DNA of 53,606 nucleotides from positions 1-53,606 of IMG/VR virus record IMGVR_UViG_3300017971_002684. The stretch is one strand, 5' to 3'. The stretch is from a virus. Below the pieces are notes generated by a model. That model saw nothing but the letters and a program-made list of their open reading frames with translations, did not search any database and was not told where the DNA came from. This document shows, piece after piece, positions 8,254-15,539 of the stretch. The first letter of the stretch is position 1. Each line of letters begins with the position of its first letter. Position numbers and translations under genes: made by a program.

Positions 8254-10086
8254 ATGGCGTTTGTCTTCAAAAACTACTCCCTCACGTTCCCTGGGGCGGG
8301 CGTTGCCACCCCTTTGGACATCACGGTCCATGTGCAAGCCACAGACCGCTACACGGCTCTGAGAGGCGTTGCCCAGTCCGTGGTGGTCCAGATCGCCACC
8401 CCCCAGCTTCTTTTGCTCCCACTGGACTATGACGGCTTTGTGGTGGAGCGTTCTGATGACGGTGGGATCAACTGGTCCCAGGTGTCCGGCGTGGTGCGTG
8501 ACTCCTTCTTTTGGGTGGACGCGCCCGCGCCCGTGGGCACGCTGCGCTACCGCGCCCGGATGCGCGTTGCCGTGGGCACGCTGTCTTCTCCCGGCTCAGA
8601 GGTGGAAGTGGTGGTCAACCAGTGGGGAGACGCAGATGAGATGGGGCTGTCAGAGGTGGACGTTGCCAACGGCAACATCTTGACCCGGCTCCCCAGGGCA
8701 AACGCCTTTCCCGTAGGCTTTGACGGAGAGCCCCACACGGGCATGAGCGTGGCAGAAGGGTCTATGGCTGGGGGGCATGGGGAAGGTGCCTGGTACGTCC
8801 GTTCCAGGGAGTTTGAGCCCCCGCGTGTGTACGGGCACGCCCCCGCCTGTGGCACGCCAGCCGTACCCCTGCCGCTCACGGTCATCACCCTCAAGTTGCA
8901 AGACCTGCCTTACCCCACCGGGGGCTCCGGGATAGATGACACCCAGACGGTCATCTGGCTGGGCGTCACCTCCCAGTCCGGCGGCGCTCTGCTAAAGGTG
9001 CGGGACGGAGCCACCCAACCCAACGCCCCCACCATCACCTGCGCCGTGGTGCCTGGAGTGGACCCCCTGCTGGATAGGGATGTGACCATCACCGTTCCAG
9101 CCGGGTACATCAACCCCCTGGACACCGTGACGGTCAAGGTCTTTGTGGTTGACCTGGATGGCAACGTGACCACGGACCTCTGTGAGTTTGTGATGGAGTA
9201 CAGGGATGATGTCCCGCCGGTCATCAGTGATGAAGACCCGGAGTGCGGCACGGGCGTAGACGCCTCTGACAGCCGCAGGGTGCGCCGGGACACCTCCTTC
9301 TCCTTTGAGGTCACAGACCCGGACACAGGCGTTGACACAAGCACGCTGGACGTGTTCTATGGTCCCTCCTCCTCTGGACCCTGGACCCAGGTGCTCAACA
9401 ACGGCACAACGTGGCTGGGGGGCTTCACGGGCTCCATCATCCCCATCACAGATGGCTATGAGGTGACGGTCAACCGCCCGGTGGCGGACCCCCTCTGGCC
9501 TGCGGACAGCGTGGTCTGCTTCCTGATTCAGGTGGATGACAACCAGGGGAACAGCGCGGAGAAGACCTGTTGCTTCCGCACAGAGGACGTGATCCGCATC
9601 ACCCGGATCGTCCCCATAGCAGAGGACATTCTCTTTGTAGAGTTCAACGTCCCCCTCTCCAACGATCACCCCCTACGCAACGCCCAGAACTATGCCATCA
9701 GCCCCCTGGAGGCGGCGGACCCCGTGACGGTCAAAGAGGTCTTGCCCCATCAGTTTGAAGAGGCTGCGGACCCGGAAAACCCCTTCACGCGCTTGGGCGC
9801 GGGCGATCCGGCGTTCATCTACCTGCACACCACCCCGCAGACCCCGTGGGCAACCTACCAACTCAGCATCACCCCCAACGAGCTACAAGATCGCTACGGG
9901 TTGGATGTGCCCGCCCTGTCAGGGGATTTCCGTGCCAAACGCACCAAAGTTGATGAGCACCGGGACACCCACAACCAGCCCCTTGCCCGTGATGACTCTT
10001 CCCACCGGCGGCTCTTGATCGGGATAGCCCACGCGGATGAGGTGATCGGGGGCAACTTCATCTCAGATGATTTTGAGGAAGAGTGA
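8254..10086 (+). CDS. Ig/FN3-like domain virion protein
   Basis: 610 residues, eight bases after the previous stop. Residues about 10-120 look like a fibronectin-III-type module ('FVVERSDDGGINWSQV', 'LRYRARM'). Further beta-sandwich modules follow at roughly 205-320 and 325-450, and a bacterial Ig-like segment with a 'YAISPLEAADPVTV' start at 465-560. A short polar tail ends 'DDFEEE'. Such strings of Ig-like modules are usual in phage tail-tip, baseplate and decoration proteins, where they bind cell-surface glycans. No catalytic motif is seen. The assignment to the virion rests on domain style and neighbours. Confidence 0.6.
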   Translation: MAFVFKNYSLTFPGAGVATPLDITVHVQATDRYTALRGVAQSVVVQIATPQLLLLPLDYDGFVVERSDDGGINWSQVSGVVRDSFFWVDAPAPVGTLRYRARMRVAVGTLSSPGSEVEVVVNQWGDADEMGLSEVDVANGNILTRLPRANAFPVGFDGEPHTGMSVAEGSMAGGHGEGAWYVRSREFEPPRVYGHAPACGTPAVPLPLTVITLKLQDLPYPTGGSGIDDTQTVIWLGVTSQSGGALLKVRDGATQPNAPTITCAVVPGVDPLLDRDVTITVPAGYINPLDTVTVKVFVVDLDGNVTTDLCEFVMEYRDDVPPVISDEDPECGTGVDASDSRRVRRDTSFSFEVTDPDTGVDTSTLDVFYGPSSSGPWTQVLNNGTTWLGGFTGSIIPITDGYEVTVNRPVADPLWPADSVVCFLIQVDDNQGNSAEKTCCFRTEDVIRITRIVPIAEDILFVEFNVPLSNDHPLRNAQNYAISPLEAADPVTVKEVLPHQFEEAADPENPFTRLGAGDPAFIYLHTTPQTPWATYQLSITPNELQDRYGLDVPALSGDFRAKRTKVDEHRDTHNQPLARDDSSHRRLLIGIAHADEVIGGNFISDDFEEE

Positions 10087-10089
10087 TTT

Positions 10090-10104
10090 TATTAGCTTCT
10101 AATA
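10090..10104 (+). promoter_or_regulatory. Dyad TATTAG-CTT-CTAATA before the bacterioferritin gene
   Basis: A perfect dyad between the stop at 10086 and the GAGGAG ribosome binding site at 10105. It has no A-box upstream. The start codon follows 14 nt after the dyad. Confidence 0.7.
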
Positions 10105-10118
10105 GAGGAGAAAGACCC

Positions 10119-10646
10119 ATGCCCTCCTATGTGATTCTCAAAGCCCGCAACATGCCCCAGAGGCTCCAGAAAGCCCTCACGGGGCTCATCCATGATGAAT
10201 TCCATGCCCTGACTACCTACGCCCATCAGGCGTCCATCATGGAGGGCTACGGGCACCAGCGCCTTGCCCAAAAATTCCAGGAAGAGGTCCGGGAGGAACT
10301 GCACCACGCCATGCTCCTGATGGACCGGCTCAACCTCTTTGCCTCCCCGCCCAACCTCAACAAGCCCAAGCCCGTCAAGACCCTCATCTCCCCCAAGGCC
10401 ATGCTCCAACACCAGCTTGAACTGGAAGAGGAAGCCATTGCCAGCTACAACAAAGCCGTTGCCCTTGCCCGCTCCCTGGAAGACAACGCCACCAAGGATC
10501 TGCTCACCGCCATCCTACAGGATGAGGAGCACCACTATGACTGGCTGTCCGCCCAACTGGACCGTATTGCCCAGATGGGCTTGGAGAACTACCTCTCCCA
10601 CATGGGACAGCCCCACATCACCGTTGAGGTGGAAGAGGAAGACTGA
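10119..10646 (+). CDS. bfr: Bacterioferritin (ferritin-like diiron protein), heme Met replaced
   Basis: 175 residues of a four-helix ferritin-like protein; the C-terminal 'DEEHHYDWL..QL' and 'QMGLENYL' closely match bacterial bacterioferritin. All six diiron ligands are in place: E27, E60, H63, E103, E136 and H139. The axial heme ligand (Met52 in E. coli) is Leu61 here, so heme binding at the usual dimer interface is doubtful. Bacterioferritins oxidise Fe(II) and store iron in a 24-subunit shell. The ATG at 10119 has GAGGAG upstream, and the stop overlaps the start of the next gene (TGATG), coupling it to a structural protein. Host iron management, oxidative protection or incorporation in the particle are all possible; the context favours late expression. 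Confidence 0.9.
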   Translation: MPSYVILKARNMPQRLQKALTGLIHDEFHALTTYAHQASIMEGYGHQRLAQKFQEEVREELHHAMLLMDRLNLFASPPNLNKPKPVKTLISPKAMLQHQLELEEEAIASYNKAVALARSLEDNATKDLLTAILQDEEHHYDWLSAQLDRIAQMGLENYLSHMGQPHITVEVEEED

Positions 10647-13228
10647 TGCCCCTGGACATTGCCAACGTCCCCAACCCCCTGTTCACCTACAACCAACGCT
10701 CCGCCCTGGAGGCGCTCCGGCGCATGTTCCTATTGAGATGGTCCACCGGGAAGTACCTGACAGCCAACGCTGGCAACTATGGGCTCTCACGCCCTCCCCT
10801 GGGCTTTTCTGATGATGACATCTTCCGCGCCTGCGCCCAGGTCATCATGGCGCACCACAAGAACATCCTGGACCCCATCCGCCTCCTCTGTGAAATCATC
10901 CTGGGACCGGCTGAAGACCTCTGGTTCCAACTTGCCCAAAATGAGAACGCTGGCAGACCCTTCCTCCACCTCAAGCCCTACGGGCACTACTTCACCTACT
11001 CCAATCTGGTAGGCGGACCCCCCAACCCCGGAGAGCGCCTCTCCGCCACACACCCCAAAACTGGCACGGTTTTTGACATCCTTGCCGTCCACCTGGACAC
11101 CGCCCGCTCCCGCCTCTGGTTCAACTTCATCCGCTCCAAGCCCGCAGACCAACTCCTGGAGCCAGGGCTCTCCTTCACCGGAAACCAAACCGGCGTCTCA
11201 CTCAAGAACGCCTCAGAGGTCTTCCAGCGTGACCTGGACGCCCTTCCCATCTATGCTATGTTTACCCTCTACAACCCCAAACCGGCGGACCCCCTGGACC
11301 CCTCCCTGGATGCGCTGCGGGAGGACGGAATTTTCATTTCCCCTGATGCTACAAGGGGTTACGCCAGATTGAGTCAGCCCCTCACCTCCGCGCACGCCCA
11401 AGATGACCTGCTCTACATCAAAGGCGGATGCTGGGAACTGTACGCCCCAAAAGCCCGCAGCTTCTACATCAAGGTCACTTGCCCAGAACTGTACCCGTCA
11501 CAACTCCCCGGCAACTCCTACCTGCACGCTAACCCCTGGATTGCCTCTGAGACACAACGCCCCCTTGCACCGGGAGACACAAACGTCTACATCCAAAACC
11601 TTTTCACTCTCAACACGGATTTGCTAACCTTCCCAAGAATCCTTTTTATCGATCCGGATTTTGAAGCCAAAAACACACTTTCCGGGTCAAGGTTTTTGAC
11701 GGTGACAGCGTTCAATCCAACGTCACGGGTCTTCACCCTGTCTCTCCCCATCCCGGCAGGCGTCCACTATCCCAGAGGGACCAAGGTGAAGTGGCTCCAG
11801 CACTTGACAGGGCAGACCAGTGGCGTGACCTCTCCAGGGGCTCAGGTGATCGTGGCACGGCTGAATGAACCTCATCCAGAGGGTGTGTGGGTGGTGGACC
11901 CAGGGGGGGGTAGTGAGGAGAAAGTTTTTGTGGTGGGGAGTTCTTATCAGGTGCGGCGGCTGGTGGCACCGTTGGTGAGTGGTTCCAGTGTAGTGGTGGA
12001 GGTGGACAGACCGTTTGAGGATGTGGACCTGAGCCAGACCACCCACTTGGAGGTGTTGGACACCTTGGGGACTGGTGGCTTGGTACAGATTCAGAGCATC
12101 AGTGGGAGGTTCATCACGTTGACAGGGGTGGTGGGGTTCAGCATAGACACCACCACGGTCCTTGCATCCGTGGGGTTGGTGGACAGTGCGGGAGCCAGTC
12201 TCTTGACGCTGGACCCGGCAACTCCGGTGCAGGGGTTGCACGGGGGGGCAACGGCACTGGCGTACTTCTTGGGGTTGGCGGGAGGCTTGGAGCCAACGTG
12301 GGCGGACCATTTACCTGTGGCTGGGTATCCGCCCGCTACGCCGGACGGGCGGCACCCTGGACCGTACTTGTTTGAGCCCAGCCGTGACGCTGCGTACAAT
12401 GAACAGGGGAGTGGGTTGGTGCGTGCGGAGTTGGACACCACGGACCTGAATGACGGGCGGCTCTACATGGCGCGGACGCAGCTTGCGGAGCGCCTGGACC
12501 CGCAGACAGCGCCGATCTTGTTCACCGTGACGGTGGGTGGGATCAAGCATGAGATACGGGCGATCCGTGTGGTGGATGCGTCCTTGTTGCCCAGTCAGGT
12601 CATCATGAACGCTTGGAAGGTTCACCCGGACAACCCGGACCCTGGCCTGCCTATCCGTGTGGTGGTGGCGGCAGAGGGGCAATTTGGGCGCACTCCTGTC
12701 TACTACTGGGGTAAGGGGTTCAGTGTCTCTGGGACGGAGAATCTGGTCTATTTGAGCGGCGTGCAGCGCATCCACTTGGCGGGGACGGAGGTGGCAACGT
12801 ACCACACGCACCTGCCCATCAAGGCGGTGAGCCCAGCCAGCAACCCGTGGGGCGCGGACCCTGGCTTTGACACTGGGGAGGGGCAGGTTTTGGTGGACCA
12901 CGGCTTTTCTGTAGAGGAGACGGTGGAGTATGACAAGCTGAACAAGGTGAGCAACACGCAGGCCACCCTGGAGTTTGAGCGTGGCTTTGTCCCGCAGCAT
13001 GGGCATGACCCGTTCAAGGTGAGCAACCTGGAGCCCCTGATTGCCTTGGGGGTTCCGATAGTCCGGGGGGACCAGCAGGCCATCCCCAGGGTGGATGGGT
13101 TCTCTTTCCCGTTCTACTTGGGCGGCAACGCTGCCTATTTCCGTCTGCGCTTTGTGATGGATTTGGTGCGTGCTGCGGGAGTGGAGGTGACGTTGCTGGA
13201 TGACAAAGACCGTGTGATCCCCGTGTAG
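10646..13228 (+). CDS. Large virion structural protein
   Basis: 860 residues starting at the ATG that overlaps the bacterioferritin stop. Residues 1-120 are helical and Leu/Arg-rich, the rest mostly beta. No known catalytic motif was found. Near base 11700 the coding strand changes from strongly C-rich to strongly G-rich within the gene while the frame stays open, so the two halves may have different origins. The place in the cluster argues for a tail or baseplate protein. Confidence 0.55.
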   Translation: MPLDIANVPNPLFTYNQRSALEALRRMFLLRWSTGKYLTANAGNYGLSRPPLGFSDDDIFRACAQVIMAHHKNILDPIRLLCEIILGPAEDLWFQLAQNENAGRPFLHLKPYGHYFTYSNLVGGPPNPGERLSATHPKTGTVFDILAVHLDTARSRLWFNFIRSKPADQLLEPGLSFTGNQTGVSLKNASEVFQRDLDALPIYAMFTLYNPKPADPLDPSLDALREDGIFISPDATRGYARLSQPLTSAHAQDDLLYIKGGCWELYAPKARSFYIKVTCPELYPSQLPGNSYLHANPWIASETQRPLAPGDTNVYIQNLFTLNTDLLTFPRILFIDPDFEAKNTLSGSRFLTVTAFNPTSRVFTLSLPIPAGVHYPRGTKVKWLQHLTGQTSGVTSPGAQVIVARLNEPHPEGVWVVDPGGGSEEKVFVVGSSYQVRRLVAPLVSGSSVVVEVDRPFEDVDLSQTTHLEVLDTLGTGGLVQIQSISGRFITLTGVVGFSIDTTTVLASVGLVDSAGASLLTLDPATPVQGLHGGATALAYFLGLAGGLEPTWADHLPVAGYPPATPDGRHPGPYLFEPSRDAAYNEQGSGLVRAELDTTDLNDGRLYMARTQLAERLDPQTAPILFTVTVGGIKHEIRAIRVVDASLLPSQVIMNAWKVHPDNPDPGLPIRVVVAAEGQFGRTPVYYWGKGFSVSGTENLVYLSGVQRIHLAGTEVATYHTHLPIKAVSPASNPWGADPGFDTGEGQVLVDHGFSVEETVEYDKLNKVSNTQATLEFERGFVPQHGHDPFKVSNLEPLIALGVPIVRGDQQAIPRVDGFSFPFYLGGNAAYFRLRFVMDLVRAAGVEVTLLDDKDRVIPV

Positions 13229-13285
13229 CTCTTGCCTTTTTCCTCTTGACACAGAAAAGCCCTTGCAAAGACTCTCCTTTTTTTG

Positions 13286-13304
13286 CGATCAAATTTTTTG
13301 ATCG
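13286..13304 (+). terminator. Inverted repeat CGATCAAA-TTT-TTTGATCG, possible terminator
   Basis: A perfect 8-bp stem with a 3-nt loop, 58 bases after the structural gene and preceded by a T-run. No U-tract follows the stem on this strand. It may end the structural transcript or bind a protein. Confidence 0.35.
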
Positions 13305-13311
13305 GATCGTG

Positions 13312-13344
13312 AAAAAAGTGGTGGCGTGCTATTAGTTTCTAATG
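13312..13344 (+). promoter_or_regulatory. Composite element: A-box AAAAAAG-N11-TATTAG-TTT-CTAATG
   Basis: The A-box (preceded by GTG, as in most other copies) lies 11 nt from a dyad with one mismatch in the last base. It precedes a 380-base stretch with no long gene and then the nuclease gene at 13725, so a long leader or a small gene is implied. Confidence 0.65.
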
Positions 13345-13724
13345 GAGGTCATCCTGTTGGCGCGTGTTCCCTGCGTTCAGGTTTCGCTTGGCACACGCTG
13401 GCAGGAGGACAGATGTAGGAGAACCTTGACAAATGAGGAAAAGCGGCAGGTTAGGTCCAGGCAGTCCCCGGCTCCACCCCGGCGGATTTGGTGCCGGTGG
13501 TTTTGGTTTGCTGACACAGGTTGTCTGGCGTGCTCTTACAGGATGGGCTGATTTGTCAGAGGCAGTCCTGGGAAAGCTGTAGGAGCGGGGAGCCGGCGCC
13601 GTTGGCTCCGCCCCTTGATGCAACCTGCCCCTGGTGGACCTAAGTGGTTGAAAAGAGGCGTGGGGGAATTCTGACAGGCTTTTGAGAGGCATGTTTTTGG
13701 TGGCTTGACAGCAGGAGGAAAGAG
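13345..13724 (+). other. 380-base stretch without a confident gene
   Basis: Between the composite element and the nuclease gene I see only one small ORF with a fair start (13433-13582) and a GC-rich imperfect hairpin around 13583-13615. It ends with the strong ribosome binding site GCAGGAGG before 13725. It may be a long leader, a small-RNA locus or a decayed gene. Confidence 0.5.
13433..13582 (+). CDS. Possible 49-residue small protein
   Basis: An ATG at 13433 is preceded by AGGAG with an 11-nt gap. The 49 codons end in TAG. The N-terminus is basic and Gly/Pro-rich (MRKSGRLGPGSP) and the second half is amphipathic or hydrophobic (a 'GLLTQVVWRALTGW' segment). No family is recognised. Its short length and the long spacing make it doubtful. 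Confidence 0.3.
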   Translation: MRKSGRLGPGSPRLHPGGFGAGGFGLLTQVVWRALTGWADLSEAVLGKL

Positions 13725-14177
13725 ATGACACCCCAAGAGGCTGAAGCCAAGAGGTTTTTCTACCGTGGCAGAGTGCGCTCTGTCTATGATGGTGACACAG
13801 TACGCATGGACATTGACCTGGGCATGGGGGTGTGGGTCCAGAACCACAGCATCCGCCTGTGGGGGATAGACACCCCAGAGATACGGACCAAAGACCCAGA
13901 GGAGAAGAGGAGGGGCTACAACGCCCGTGATGCGCTCCGGGAGATGGTGCTGGGGGAGAAGGTCTACATTGAGACGTTCAAGGACAAGAGCGGCAAGTAT
14001 GGGCGTCTGCTGGGGGTCATTTGGGCAGACCTGGAGCCAACGCAGGAGCAGGGCTCCGGCGGGCTCCTCAACGTCAACCTGCAACTGGTGTTGTCTGGTC
14101 TGGCAGAGCCCACAGAAAAGCGTTACATTGAGGCAAAGAAAGCCCACATTGAAGTAGAGAAGGGGTTGCAGGCATGA
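13725..14177 (+). CDS. Thermonuclease (SNase-like) nuclease
   Basis: 150 residues with the SNase fold signature. 'DGDT' at 22-25 and 'RLWGIDTPE' at 44-52 supply R44, D49, T50 and E52, and 'KYGRLL' supplies R94. These match the five catalytic and Ca2+-binding residues of staphylococcal nuclease (R35, D40, T41, E43, R87). There is no signal peptide, so it acts inside the cell. Such enzymes cut DNA and RNA with little sequence specificity. Its stop overlaps the start of the cytosine methyltransferase (ATGA), so the two are co-translated. Degradation of host DNA while phage DNA is modified is a reasonable inference. Confidence 0.9.
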   Translation: MTPQEAEAKRFFYRGRVRSVYDGDTVRMDIDLGMGVWVQNHSIRLWGIDTPEIRTKDPEEKRRGYNARDALREMVLGEKVYIETFKDKSGKYGRLLGVIWADLEPTQEQGSGGLLNVNLQLVLSGLAEPTEKRYIEAKKAHIEVEKGLQA

Positions 14178-15517
14178 GGTACTTCTCAGGCTGTTCAGGG
14201 ATTGGCAGTGAGCATGTGGCATGGGACCGGCTGGGGTGGGAGTGCGCCGGGTTCTGTGAGATAGAGGAGTTTCCCTCAGCCGTGCTTGCTCACCACTATC
14301 CCAACGTCAAGAACTATGGTGATTTTACGGAGTTGACAGATGAGCAAATCCAGGGACTCAGATCCGCCGGTCCAGTTGACCTTCTTGTTGGGGGCACCCC
14401 CTGCCAAAGTTTCTCAGTTGCCGGACACAGAAGAGGACTGGATGACTACCGTGGCTCACTGGCGCTCAGATTTGTTGAGCTTGCGGATCGCCTTGGAGTC
14501 CGTTGGATTGTCTGGGAAAACGTCCCAGGAGTGCTCAGTGTTGATGAGGGACAGGCTTTTGGAGCCGTCCTTGGGAAAATGGTTCAGCGCGGGTATGGGT
14601 TCACCTACAGAGTTCTGGACGCACAGCATTTTGGAGTGCCCCAAAGACGCAGAAGAGTCTTTGTTGTCGGACATTCTGGAGGAGACTGGAGAGCATCTGC
14701 TGCGGTACTGTTTGAGTCCCAAGGCTTGCCAGGGGATACTGCGGCGGGCGGAAAAGAGGGGGCGCATCCTGCCCCCTCCGTTGGAGGCGGCTCTGAAAAT
14801 GGTGGCGGAGAGAGAGGAGGAGTGATGTCCTTTGACACCACCCAGATCACCTCTCCTGGCAACTATTCCCAGCCAGACTATGGCAAGCCCTGTCATTCAC
14901 TGGCTTCTGGAGCGCACGTCCCGTCTGTGGCTATGGCGCTGACAGCAAATGACAATGGGCGGGACGCCACAGAGAACACCTGCCCCACGGTGCGGGTTGG
15001 AGCCCAGCCTGCCGTGGTCCCAGACAAATCCTATGCCATGAATGCCAAGAGTTTCTACCAAAACCCCACGGTGGAAACCTACATCCCTTTCAATGAGCAA
15101 GCTGGCACGCTGGGCGGAGCCTCCCAAAGCGGGGGCTTCCGTACCACGGACCTGGACAACTCTGGGGCGTTTGTGCAGGCGTTTGCCATGCGCGGGCGGG
15201 ACGGGGAGAACATGCCAGAGGTGCATGGGGACGGGCAGACCACCTCTCCGGTGCGGACAGAAGGTGGGAGTGGGCGGGACTATGTGGGCTTGTTGAATCA
15301 AATCCGGCGGCTGACACCGCTTGAGTGTGAGCGGCTCCAGGGCTTGCCGGACAACCACACCAGGGTTCCATTCAAGGGCAAGGACGCCTCAATGTGTCCA
15401 GACACCCCCCGCTACAAGGCGGTGGGGAATGGCTTTGCTGTGCCCGTTGTGCGGTGGCTGGGTGAGCGCATCCAGATGTTTGAGCGGCTGGTGGCGCAGG
15501 GCAAGATCCGGCGGTGA
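14174..15517 (+). CDS. DNA (cytosine-5) methyltransferase
   Basis: 447 residues with the ordered motifs of C5 methyltransferases: I 'FSGCSGIGS' (4-12), IV 'GGTPCQSFS' with the catalytic C77, VI 'ENVPG' (E115), VIII 'QRRRRVF', and near the end 'LTPLECERLQGLPD' and motif X 'AVGNGFAVPV'. The target recognition region is the stretch of about 215-360. It transfers a methyl group from SAM to C5 of cytosine in a short site; the site cannot be read from the sequence. It overlaps the nuclease gene by 4 bases. An ORF of 161 codons lies inside it in another frame, and an internal in-frame ATG at 14825 follows that ORF's stop with its own GGAGGAG. Confidence 0.93.
   Translation: MRYFSGCSGIGSEHVAWDRLGWECAGFCEIEEFPSAVLAHHYPNVKNYGDFTELTDEQIQGLRSAGPVDLLVGGTPCQSFSVAGHRRGLDDYRGSLALRFVELADRLGVRWIVWENVPGVLSVDEGQAFGAVLGKMVQRGYGFTYRVLDAQHFGVPQRRRRVFVVGHSGGDWRASAAVLFESQGLPGDTAAGGKEGAHPAPSVGGGSENGGGERGGVMSFDTTQITSPGNYSQPDYGKPCHSLASGAHVPSVAMALTANDNGRDATENTCPTVRVGAQPAVVPDKSYAMNAKSFYQNPTVETYIPFNEQAGTLGGASQSGGFRTTDLDNSGAFVQAFAMRGRDGENMPEVHGDGQTTSPVRTEGGSGRDYVGLLNQIRRLTPLECERLQGLPDNHTRVPFKGKDASMCPDTPRYKAVGNGFAVPVVRWLGERIQMFERLVAQGKIRR
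14340..14825 (+). CDS. Out-of-frame ORF nested in the methyltransferase gene
   Basis: 161 codons in the +1 frame relative to the methyltransferase. The ATG has GGAG 7 nt upstream and the stop (TGATG) overlaps an internal in-frame methyltransferase ATG. The product ends with a 'YCLSPKACQGILRRAEKRG' segment and 'LPPPLEAALKMVAE'. From memory, similar small proteins with 'LSxxACxGILRRAxKRG' are often predicted beside or within phage C5 methyltransferase genes. That recurrence could mean a real overlapping gene or only a by-product of conserved methyltransferase codons. No function is known to me. Confidence 0.45.
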   Translation: MSKSRDSDPPVQLTFLLGAPPAKVSQLPDTEEDWMTTVAHWRSDLLSLRIALESVGLSGKTSQECSVLMRDRLLEPSLGKWFSAGMGSPTEFWTHSILECPKDAEESLLSDILEETGEHLLRYCLSPKACQGILRRAEKRGRILPPPLEAALKMVAEREEE

Positions 15518-15530
15518 TTAGAAACTAATA
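15516..15530 (+). promoter_or_regulatory. Dyad GATTAG-AAA-CTAATA next to a ribosome binding site
   Basis: The dyad overlaps the methyltransferase stop codon, with its first base changed to G. It is followed immediately by GGAGGAGG (15531-15538) and the ATG at 15540. A promoter -10 here would leave almost no leader, so this copy argues for an operator or RNA-level role. Confidence 0.6.
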
Positions 15531-15539
15531 GGAGGAGGC

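Noticed and set aside
7828-8337. 169-codon minus-strand ORF with long Ser runs
   Set aside because: It is the reverse reading of the Asp/Glu run in the gene at 7619; the serine tracts are an artefact of GAT/GAA repeats.
13246-13274. TTGACA at 13246 as a promoter -35
   Set aside because: No acceptable -10 hexamer lies 16-18 bases downstream (AGACTC region).
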